Shown piece by piece: positions 30,709 through 40,244 of a DNA stretch of 64,000 bases (within the stretch, counting starts at the first letter, position 1; each line of letters opens with the position of its first letter). Both the position numbers and the translations under genes were made by a program. A model generated the notes under the pieces. It saw only the letters and a program-made list of their open reading frames with translations, was not told where the DNA came from and did no database searches. The stretch comes from Rhizopus sp. PT2906 (Eukaryota > Mucoromycota > Mucoromycetes > Mucorales > Rhizopodaceae): the NCBI GenBank assembly GCA_025529335.1, contig JAMYHX010000067.1, positions 1 through 64,000 of the forward strand, in the 5' to 3' direction.

Positions 30709-33339
30709 ATGTCAACACCAATGGAGACGTCCGAAGAACTCTTACAGTCCATTGAAAGCAATGAAGCTACAGAAAATGCTCAAAATGATACAGATATTTT
30801 ACTTGAGGATTTAAACGACACCCAAGATCCTATGGAAGAAACAAAACAAATGGAAGAATCTCAAAAGACACTTGAGGCATTGGATCAAATACCAGACATA
30901 ATTGAAAAAGTAAAAAGAACAAAAAAAGAAGAAAAGATTGAACTAATCACTTTGATTAAAGTTAGGACAAGACAATACACAATATGAATTACACATCCAG
31001 TTGATTGATTTGTTAAAGCAGGCAGATCTACCAGAGCAATTAGAAGATGCTAGATGGACTATGCATGATGTATATCCATTATCAGAAAGTAAACAAAATA
31101 AACGCGTTGTAATCTCACAAGAGAACTAAAGCCTAAATTTGATAAATAGGTTTGTGGCTCGATTGGATTAATGATATAAAGAAAGAGGCTACGACCGAAG
31201 AAGGGGAACAAAAGCTACGACGTCTTTACGAAGAAGCCGAAAGGGATTATTTCTGTAAGATCACATTATGTAATGAATAACTTTCTTATATGCTTCTGTT
31301 AGCCATCGATATTTGGAAGTCGTATACCGAATTTATCATGGAAAAGTTTTACAAGTCATTCGAAGCTATGGACGAGGAAGACGAAGAGTTGATTGAAGCA
31401 ACACGAGAGGATTTGTTAAAGGCAGTCAGTGCAACCACCTTTCATGTTAAGCGTAGTCAGGAAATATGGAGATTGTATGCCCAGTTTGAAACTGATGTGA
31501 TGAACAAGTTCAAAAAACCTGAACAAATAGCAAGAGTAAAGAAAATATATTTAGATAGATTGGATGTCTTACACATTGATTGCGAAGAAACATTTAATGC
31601 TTACTCAACTTACATCACAGCTTGGGATAATGCAAACTATGAGTCAAATATGGTGGAGGCCAACAAAATTTATGCAGCAACCAAGGTGGCAGCAGATGAA
31701 CGAGATGTCTTTGAACAGAAATTAGTCACAGATGGATACGCACTCGACACGTTTTATGAATATATCGAAAATGAAAAGGCTGCAAAGAACAAGTTTTCGT
31801 TGAATAATATTCGCTGTTTGTATGAAAGAGCCATCCTGATTTATTGTACGGATCCTGGCTTATGGAATGACTATATCATGTTTTTAGTAAGTTAAAATAG
31901 GGAGAGCATTAGGTATAGAAAAGCTTACTGTTTTTATTAAAGATTGAAAAAGCCAGAGTACAGTCTTTCCTTGAACATATTTGTCGACGATCTGTCCGAA
32001 ACTGTCCATGGTCTGGTGCACTTTGGGCACACTTGGCTAGACTTATAGAAACAAGAGGGGGTGAACCAAAAGAGATAAACGGTAAGCTATGATATATGAT
32101 TATGCTCGTTAGTTAATGTAATAATATCTTTAGAAATATTTGACAAGGCTTTATCTTTTCAACCGCTCTTGACTAGTATAGAGGATTTAGTTGCCGTTCT
32201 CTTGGCCAAATGTGATTATTACAGACGAAGAATTGACTGGGATGATCGTAAGCTAATGAACCATATATAAAGTATCAATAACTAAATAGTTAACATAATA
32301 GTTGACGACAATGCTGTTATGGATTTACGTGTTGCTTTTGAAGAAAGTTTGGCCTACGTCGACGAAGGTATATATATATATATATACAAAAACTAAGGCT
32401 TGGAAAAAGTAATTGACCTTATTGATGTAGCTTTCCCTAAATCAGGAGATCCATATTATCGTATAGAAAAGTTTTATGCACATATTTCAACTAGACTCGG
32501 TGATGCTGATAAAGCAAGAGAACTATGGGAAAGTGTCGTAGTCAAGCGTGGCCGTGATACAGAAGCATGGATTCAGTACATAAACTTTGAGCGGTATGAC
32601 CTAAAGAATATCTTTGGTCAGAGCCATACTAACATATGTTTTACTATACAGCAACCTGGGTAACTATCACAAGTGTGAATCTTTATTCAAAAAGGCTATC
32701 GTTAAACGAATAGACAACCCTACGAGGCTCATTGATGTATGGAATGACATGGAACATGAGTTTGGAACATTGACAACCCATGAAGATGCTCTCGTCCGTA
32801 TCCATCAAAAGACAAAAGCGTTGGCAAGCGAGTGGCAAGCCCAGTACGCCGGACAAGAACAGAGAAAACAAACAAAAGAGATGAAAGAGCAAGAGCACAA
32901 GGTAAGACATCCTTTGGGTTGATATCTAGACATAGAATTAACATTCAAATAGAGAAAAAAAGGTTTGCACCGTATACACCAAAAGCAAAAGCAAAAAGAA
33001 AAGCAAGCTTCCTTTAAAAAAGTTGAAGGACAGAAGGAATTGCTTGGTATTGAAGAGGATAATGATCAAGTACAGACAGAAGCCAGCAGTAGCCTCAAAA
33101 GAAAAGCATCCACAGAAGATATAGACCAGGAAGCGGTAAAGAGAACAAAAATACAACCACAAGGCAGTAGTCGTGGTAGGGCGCCACGACCAGCACGCAG
33201 AGGAAAATCAATCGCTTTAGGACCATCAAGAATGTCACGAGATCACAAACCAGCTCAAGAAACCGAAACTCCAGCTACTGTAACTGCAGAACCCAAGAGC
33301 AATGACGACTTTAGGGCAATGCTACTTGGCAAAAAATAA
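30709..33339 (+). CDS. SART3: SART3/Prp24-like HAT-repeat protein lacking RRMs
   Basis: Ten exons: 30709-30909, 30962-31088, 31150-31254, 31303-31886, 31943-32081, 32134-32247, 32302-32367, 32410-32593, 32652-32901, 32953-33339; 718 aa. After an acidic N-terminus, HAT repeats run from about residue 90 to 540 (e.g. LWLDWIND, IWKSYTEFIM, EIWRLYAQFE, ALWAHLARLIE, KARELWESVV, EAWIQYINFER). Next comes a Lys/Glu-rich region and a basic, NLS-like stretch (SSRGRAPRPARRGK). The C-terminus SNDDFRAMLLGKK matches the LSm-binding tail of Prp24/SART3 proteins. No RRM is encoded between the HAT region and the tail. The family recycles U6/U4-U6 snRNPs in the nucleus. Intron 7 has two in-frame acceptors (32397 or 32409). 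Confidence 0.85.
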
Positions 33340-33448
33340 AAAGTCATCTACTTTACTACATTTTTCATTCAGATATTTGTTTTTATTATTAAGCAAATTA
33401 TTAGTAATAAGGAATGGTTCCAAAAGTTGATTCAAAATGTATTCATAT

Positions 33449-35375
33449 TTAAGCCTTCAGCGTCACTTTGATCTTTCGGACATCGCCATCAGGACCAACA
33501 AGTAGGCAATTTGAGAGCAAGCCATACTCGCATCTCTCGGTACCTTTAACTTTTTTTCTTCTATCTATGCTAACCATGCTGCTTCCAAGCGGTTCTCTTG
33601 CACAAGAGACTAGCTGCCAACCAGGACCGACATGAAAGGCACCTACTTGTTTCCCATGTCTCATTTGAAATATCTTGAGGATGCCTCTTTTTGACGAATG
33701 AATGATCAAGAATTGTAAGACCTTTGGCACTCCAGGCGGTGATGGCTGCTGATAAAGCTCGTGCTCAAAGACTTCGACCCAGCCACACGTAGCATCCCTC
33801 ACACCTTTCCACATTCGTATCATCTCTCCTTCCAACACATCCCATAGTATCACTCTGCCTAGGGCATCACTTGTTGCTGCCAATGTGTGTCTCTGTGAAC
33901 TTGTGGAAGGCGGGCCCATGTAGATTTGGTTTATCTGACGGAATGAATCATTGGCCACCAGAACAGCTGGAATGGGCGTAGCTGGCTCAATGTTTGTAGG
34001 AGGGTGTGGTATGTTGGGCACGTAGGGTGTGCCTGCTCGCTTTTGATTTGCCGTGTTGTTAGTTGACGAACCCCACCAGGACTTGGCAAAAGAAAAGACT
34101 GGCGATGTCACTCGTGACATGACATAGGTTGCCATGGATGCAGCGGATAATGAGCTGGAGGAATCAGCAGTGGCATAATAAGAAAGCATGGGATAAGCTC
34201 CAACAGCAATGTATCTTGCGCTTGCATCAAGTAAAGCGTGTGTGAGGGTTGTATTTGAATTAGAAAACTTTGGTATCCACGAATGTGTAGGTGAAGGGCC
34301 TTGAATTACCTGTTAATGATGCCACAAAAAATATATATATATATACACATATAGAAGGAGAAAGAGAAATGTTTATACTTGCCTAAACTAACAATATCCT
34401 TTACTTGGTCCTGATGTTGAAGCTCCCATTTCTTGTACTGAAATGCAGTGTGCATTCGAGATGCATCAATACCACTTTCTCGTTGTCCATCACATACTCT
34501 CAGTACTAACCACAGACTCTGACCATCAATACTCACTACCCTATTTCCTTCAAACAGTATCGTAATATCTTCATCCTCTTTGAGTTGTGAATGAGCCGGC
34601 ACCTTGAAAGTTGGAGGTGGTGTTCTCATCTTTATTGTCAGCACTGGGGTTGTTTCTAATTGTTGCTCTGTTAAAAGAACACCAGACTATGTCAAGAAAT
34701 GAGTCTTTGTTTTTTATCGGACACTATATAGAATACCTCTGAGAATACACGAATCCATCCAGTATTATATCCACACATGATATAATTTTGACTAGAAGAT
34801 AATTATCAGAGAAGGTGATCAGCTTATATGCATATCCTTACGTTGACCGTGTTGAAGGTACAAAGAGTGGTAAGCATAATACGGACGTGATGAGTTCACT
34901 ATAAGGGAATGAGTGGTGGTAAAACAAATGGATGATGATACGTTACCCACTGCTTCCTAAGTTTTGGCCTATGGCTGAATATTCGCCTTCGCTGTTCACC
35001 TGAACAACAATAAACTTTTTTCTATATGCTAAAACGAGTGTTCGACCGTCACCAGAGGAAGATATAAGGTAGTCCTTTGAGGGTATATTGGGAGAAGGTG
35101 ATCGGGTTGTAAGTTCTGTACGATTCGACGTTGAATCTTCTTCTGCTCCCCAACTCCAGTCTTTGTCCCAACCGTCTAAGGATCTGTTTATGAGTTTATA
35201 TGTTCATACCAAAGTATGTATTTATACCTGTTTCTTCTTTTGGCTCTTCTACTACCTCTTCTACGACTTCCTTAATAGTGCTTGATACCTGAGGTAAATT
35301 ACCTACAAGGATTTCAAGAATAGGAATCGGTATTTTGTGGTGTGATTCTAGTATGCATTTTATCTTGTTTGGCAT
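33449..35375 (-). CDS. RAB3GAP2: Rab3GAP regulatory subunit N-terminal-type protein
   Basis: Exons (transcription order): 35375-35228, 35175-34947, 34898-34842, 34791-34737, 34686-34383, 34299-33449; 547 aa. Matches to the RAB3GAP2 N-terminal domain are colinear: DGWDKDWSWG; IMCGYNTGWIRVFSESGVLL; VVSIDGQSLWLVLR; FQYKKWELQHQDQVKDIVSLG; and the C-terminal block LGRVILWDVLEGEMIRMWKG, RGILKIFQMRHGKQVGAFHVG. Human RAB3GAP2 (1393 aa) continues far beyond this point. Here the protein ends right after the N-terminal beta-propeller-like domain. In animals it partners RAB3GAP1 as a GEF for Rab18 and GAP for Rab3. Intron 5 appears to be GC-AG (see finding). Convergent with the SART3-like gene, 109 bp apart. 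Confidence 0.85.
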
Positions 35376-36610
35376 CTGAATGAATATTGCAGTAAAAAAA
35401 GAGAGAGAGAGAGCTTGAATAAGTGGAATTCTGTGGTACTGAATTTAAATTTGCATATGCTTGTAGAAGAAATATATGCACTGATGTATGTATGTGTATA
35501 TATATATGTATATATGTGTATGTGAAGCGTATATGACATGACTCTTTAGTGATAATAATGCTTATAAATAAAAGAGGCCCAGAAAGAAGGAAAACTTTAT
35601 TATTGATATGAAAGAAAGAAAGAAAAAGAAACGTATAAACTCACACAATAAGACAAGTTAAGCATCTTGCGCGTTTTTTTTTTTCACTACAAGACTTATT
35701 CTTGTAATAGCTTATTTTTAAAAGCAAATAGTGCAGTAGACACGTGAATAAATCATTTGGAATACGCCCTCCTCACTAGAGTGCAGACTATAAATAGCAG
35801 AACAATTCTTTTTTTTTTCTTTTTTCTCTCTTTTGTACCAAATAGTAATTGCTATGTCCATTAACTCTTTGCTACTTAAAAATAAACAGATTGATGCTAA
35901 TTTGAAGTAAGACATTTGTAAGTTGGTGTTCATCATCAGATTGCAATGTGCTTCTTTGAATACAATATTTACTCAATCTATTTTCTTGTTCTTTATAAAC
36001 TTCAAACTTTTTTTGCACACACATACATTCTCTCTCGCTTGTATCCTACCCACGTTTATTCCTATACAATCTGTTCTAACTAAGTTTGGGCTATGCACTT
36101 TGCTGTTCAGGATAGAGCCAATCTGCTGAGCAGGGTTGGGCAGCAGCTTGTACGCTAGGCTTAGATGAGACATTTACAGACATACTTGCAACCATGCCTT
36201 AATCTGGTCATCGCTGTTCGAAGGGGCAATCCATTGAAGGCTTACCAGATAAAAGGCACCCAAGGGTTTGCCTTAGGCAGCTAACTTCTCTGCTGTCCTT
36301 GATAGCAATGCTGGCTCAGTTCCCCCTTTATTTTAAGAGATAAGGCTCATCTTGTCTCTACTGTAAACTGCAATCTATGCTAGCCCTTTTTTAAAGAGTG
36401 ACAAATAAATGCAATCATTATTTGTTATCTTTATGTTTCTCTTATATTTTACATCCTATATTTACAAAGTATATAAAGAGACACACATGGTTTTTACCTG
36501 TGATGGCTTGTATCTATTTTCTGTAACCCTGTAGACTATGATTAAAATAGCGACAATTGTGATTATTTTCTCTGTTTCTCTATCTTTTTTTATTTATTTA
36601 TTTTTTATTG
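35376..36610. other. 1.2-kb intergenic region
   Basis: Divergent promoter DNA between RAB3GAP2 (-) and the ADCK1-like gene (+). It contains GA and TA/GT microsatellites (35401-35413, 35490-35525) and T-rich tracts. Short frames in both directions show no motif. Confidence 0.45.
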
Positions 36611-37837
36611 ATGAACAGAGGTCGATCAATATTGATTAGATCTTGTCCCATCGTCCAACGATCTCCCTTTTTATTACGTAGACATGTATCAAACACAGCA
36701 ACAGTAGCTTCTGTTAACAACAACAAACCACGCCTATTTCGGAAAGTACTTCAGGGTGCAGGACTGTTTACCTTGGTTACTGCGAGCACAGTAGGCATCG
36801 GTGGCACTGCTCTCTACCAGACAAACGATCAGTTTCGGCATGTCGTCACTGCGTTGGAACGTTGCAGTATAGCAGGTGCAGTAGGAGCACATGTAGCCTA
36901 TGACTATCACCGCACGCTTTCAAAAAACTATGAGTCTGAAGTAGAATTGGAGTCTGCCAAAAAGCAATGCCATCAACGCTCCGCCGAAAGAGTACTGGCA
37001 GCCATCCAACGACTGGGTGGCATCTATGTAAAGCTCGGTCAGCATATCTCAGTTATGCAGTATCTCTTGCCAAATGAGTGGTGTCAAACAATGGCTGTGT
37101 TACAGGATCGCTGTGATGCTACTCCTCCTGAAGATATCAAAGCACTCTTTATCTCGGATTATGGATTACCTGTTGAAGATATATTTGAAGAGTTTGACTG
37201 GTCACCCATTGGTGTTGCCTCACTGGCACAAGTGCATCGAGCCAAACTCAAAAAGGAGGTCATGGAAGAACAAGGGCTAGGAGAGAACGATGATGATGAT
37301 CGATGGGTAGCTGTAAAGCTTCAGCATCCCTACTTAGACGATTACTGTCAAATTGATATGGAAACAGTCTCATTCATTCTTGAGATTGTAAAAAAAGTGT
37401 TTCCTGACTTTGGATTCGGTTGGTTGGCAGATGAGATGAGAGAGTCTCTGCCAAAGGAGTTGGATTTTGTTCATGAAGCGAAAAATTCACAGCGAGTGCA
37501 AGATAATTTCTTTCAAGATTGCTTACAGAAACGATTTGCTCTTGTTGTTCCTAAAGTGATTTGGGCAAAGAGAAGAATTATGTGCATGGAGTGTAGGGGG
37601 ATAGCAGCATGTTTGTGAAGCTGGTTTTAATCATGATTTTTATTAGTTATTGTAGGATCTAGAATCGATGATTTGGAGTATATGAAGCAACATCAAATTG
37701 ATCCTAAAGAGGTATCAGAAGAATTGACCCGTGTATTTTCTGAAATGATATTTATTCATGGATTTGTTCACTGTGATCCACGTAAGAAAAAAAAAAAAAA
37801 AAAAAAAAAAAAAGAAAAAGCACGTATAGGTGACTCA

Positions 37838-37868
<31 letters not shown>

Positions 37869-38527
37869 CAGATCCTGGAAATGTGTTTGTTAGACCATCC
37901 AAGTATCCAAAGCGCTCCAAGTATAATTTTGATCTTGTCTTGCTCGATCATGGCTTATATCGAGAGCTCAGTCATGAACTCAGGACAGACTATGCACATT
38001 TATGGACATCGTTAATCAAGGGAGATGAAGTAGGCATTCGCAAGTACTCATATAATGTTGCAGGCACAGAGGGATATCAGCTATTTGCATGTATGCTCAC
38101 CGGAAGAGAATGGGACAAGATAAATCAATCAGATCTAAGCTCGGTTAGAACAGAGCAAGAAGTAGGCAGACTATCTGAAGGAGCTATTGAGAGATTGGTA
38201 GAAGTGGCTGATATCTTGGGTAAACTGCCTCGTCCAGTGTTATTACTTTTAAAAACAAATGATCTTTTACGTCACGTGGATGAAAAATTGAATGATACAT
38301 ATGATGAGCGTAATACTTATGTGATCATGGGCACTTATTGTGCTAAAGCAGTGTGGCTGGATACCAAAAAGATTATTATAGACAAGATAAGAATGATGGG
38401 ATTTAGATTTAATCTTTTGAGTGAATTATTTAAAGCTTGGTGGCAATATGAGTCTTTAGCTTATGCCTTGTGGTTTTATCAGTTGACGACAAAATGGATT
38501 CAAAAGATGTCTCTCTTTTTATCATAG
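36611..38527 (+). CDS. MCP2: mitochondrial ABC1/UbiB family kinase, ADCK1/Mcp2 type
   Basis: Exons 36611-37592, 37647-37781 and 37872-38527; 590 aa. The start is ATG 36611, followed by an Arg-rich mitochondrial presequence. A hydrophobic segment lies near residues 48-62. UbiB motifs are the KxGQ motif (GGIYVKLGQHISVM), WVAVKLQHP (ATP-binding Lys), PKELDFVHEA, FIHGFVHCDPHPGNV (catalytic loop) and LLDHGLY (in place of DFG, as in the ADCK1 group). The length and the DHG motif fit ADCK1/yeast Mcp2 rather than Coq8. The Mcp2 group functions at mitochondrial membranes in lipid homeostasis and coenzyme Q distribution. Intron 2 (90 nt) contains two separate runs of 27 A. Confidence 0.88.
37782..37871 (+). 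other. intron with two 27-nt poly(A) runs
   Basis: The intron interrupts the HCDP|HPGN catalytic loop of the ADCK1-like gene. A runs occupy 37787-37813 and 37842-37868, each 27 nt, separated by 28 nt. The acceptor is directly preceded by the second run (AAACAG). Confidence 0.85.
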
Positions 38528-38593
38528 AATAAAATAAAATAATTTCCCTTTCTCTCTCTTTTTCTTTTTTATATTTTTTTTTTTTATATATAA

Positions 38594-38895
38594 ATGTCTA
38601 AACTCATTCATTACACTTTTGACGCCTTGTTAATCTCTGCTTTTCTTGCTGGAATTAAGCGATCTACTGGACTTCAGTAATATTCTTTTTTAATAGTTTT
38701 CTTTCTTTCTTTTGACTCTCTTTTAATAGTGCTGCAACAGATAAAATAGAGAATAAAACTATAAGAAGCTATGTCGAAAAATACCTCGGATTTGGCGAAT
38801 GGGTGTTTGATATGACTGTACTTTATTTAAACCACTCTTCATATTTTATAAACAGAGGATCAGCTACAAATGATAAAAGAAGAACAACACACTAA
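38594..38895 (+). CDS. ATG44: mitofissin (Atg44/DUF1748 family)
   Basis: Exons 38594-38676 and 38730-38895 (53-nt GT-AG intron, phase 2) encode 82 aa. The first exon reads MSKLIHYTFDALLISAFLAG and IKRSTGL; the second continues AATDKIENKTIRSYVEKYL, then GFGEWVFDMTV. This is the fungal DUF1748 family, now known as mitofissin (fission yeast Atg44, budding yeast Mfi1), a small intermembrane-space protein that deforms and divides mitochondrial membranes during mitophagy. The family is usually 70-90 aa, so length fits. The gene lies 67 bp downstream of the ADCK1-like gene on the same strand, and the split exons make it easy to miss. Confidence 0.87.
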
Positions 38896-39021
38896 TAAAA
38901 AAGGGGAGGAAGTCGGCATTTTAATTATCACTTTTTGACAATTTACACTTTTCTCTGTTATGCGCAGCAATAGTTTACAATGTTTGATAAATCGTCATAT
39001 ATTTTATTGACATGAATAGTT

Positions 39022-40139
39022 TTATTTATGAGCCAATTCCTCTAAAATTTTGTCTGCTCCATTTTTCAGTAAAACTTCTGCAACTGAACGACCCAATGTC
39101 TCTGCTAATGCTTCCTTTGCTTCCTGGGTCTTTGCCTCTTCAAGGCTCACTTTATCTTGATGCTCTACTACGTGTTGTCCATCAAGACTAGCCACTAAGC
39201 CATGTAACCAAAGTGTATTGTTTTCTAATCTTGTATTAACACCAATAGGCACACTACAGCCACCTTCCAATTTACGCATGAGAGCACGCTCTGCTAAACA
39301 AGTGATTCTGGTATCGGCATGATTTAAGGGTTGCAACATGGCAATTGTATCATCATCTCCTTCTCTACATTCAATAGCGAGCGCACCTTGAGAAACAGCG
39401 TGAAGGGAGTCTGAAGGCGGTAATACTTGTGAAATGCGGTTTCCTAAATTTAACCGTACAAGACCTGCTACAGCTAAAACGATACCGCTGAATGGTCCAT
39501 TCTCATCATCCAATTTAGCTAATCGTGTGTTTCTAATATAAATATACATTAATATCTTTGTCTCATTCTTTTTCTTTAGTAATGTCATTTGACTTACAAG
39601 TTTCCTCTCTATAAAATGGTATTAGTTCTATTTTCTATATTACTCTTTTCTTTACTTACCACATCCTTAAACTCCAAATGAGGGTATCTACGCTTTAACT
39701 GAGCTACTCTTCGAAGGGAGCTTGTACCAATAACGGATCCTGATGGTAAATCCTTAATTGTCTTTCCTTTGTTTCGTTCGTTCAATACAAGTGCATCACT
39801 AGGATCTTCACGTTCCATAATAGCACCCAAGGTCATACCGGGTGGTAACATGGTTGGTAGATCCTTTAAACAATGAACCACAAAATCAACCTTGTTATTG
39901 GCTAATGCAACTTCTAATTCTTTAGTAAACAAGGCCTTTTCACCAATTTTGCTTAAAGCTTTATCCAGAATATTATCTCCCAGAGTTGACATGGCTTCAA
40001 TGGTAAACTCATGATCTGGATATAAGGCTTGAAGTGCATCACGCACCATATGTGTTTGAACTAGAGCAAGTTGAGATTTACGAGTGCCAATGACAAAACT
40101 CTTTTTTGGGGCATTATTTCTTTCAGTTGTTGAGGCCAT
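39022..40139 (-). CDS. HEM3: porphobilinogen deaminase (hydroxymethylbilane synthase)
   Basis: Exons 40139-39660, 39608-39598 (11 nt) and 39532-39022; 333 aa. The enzyme joins four porphobilinogen units to hydroxymethylbilane in haem synthesis in the cytosol. Conserved elements are FVIGTRKSQLALVQT, GDNILDKALSKIGEKALFTKELE, DFVVHCLKDLPT, VIGTSSLRR, RGNLNTRLAKLD (assembled across the microexon) and the dipyrromethane-cofactor Cys in LEGGCSVPIGV. The length is typical. An unspliced reading would end shortly after exon 1 and lose the invariant RGNLNTR. The 5' flank has (TTA)n and A-rich tracts directly before the ATG. Its 3' end faces the mitofissin gene (126 bp between stops). Confidence 0.93.
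39598..39608 (-). other. 11-nt microexon of HEM3
   Basis: The exon AGAGGAAACTT encodes R-G-N-L (the Leu codon finished by exon 3). It is flanked by TATAG on its 5' side and GTAAGT on its 3' side. It is needed to make the invariant active-site sequence RGNLNTR and to keep frame. Its introns are 51 and 65 nt. Confidence 0.9.
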
Positions 40140-40244
40140 ATTATTATTATTATTATTATTAAAGAGAGAAAAAAAAAAAAAAAGAGGGAAAAGGCCCCTT
40201 GAAATATACTTTTTTTATTTATTTTTAAACTCAAATCACTTGTT

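Noticed and set aside
30910..30961. Apparent one-base frameshift in the SART3-like gene near 30960
   Set aside because: A 52-nt intron (GTAAAA...TTAAAG) explains the change of frame without a mutation.
37593..37646. Apparent truncation of the ADCK1-like kinase at 37618
   Set aside because: A 54-nt intron with acceptor TTATTAG joins E-F-I-V-G-S-R, restoring the conserved ME(F/W)-type motif.
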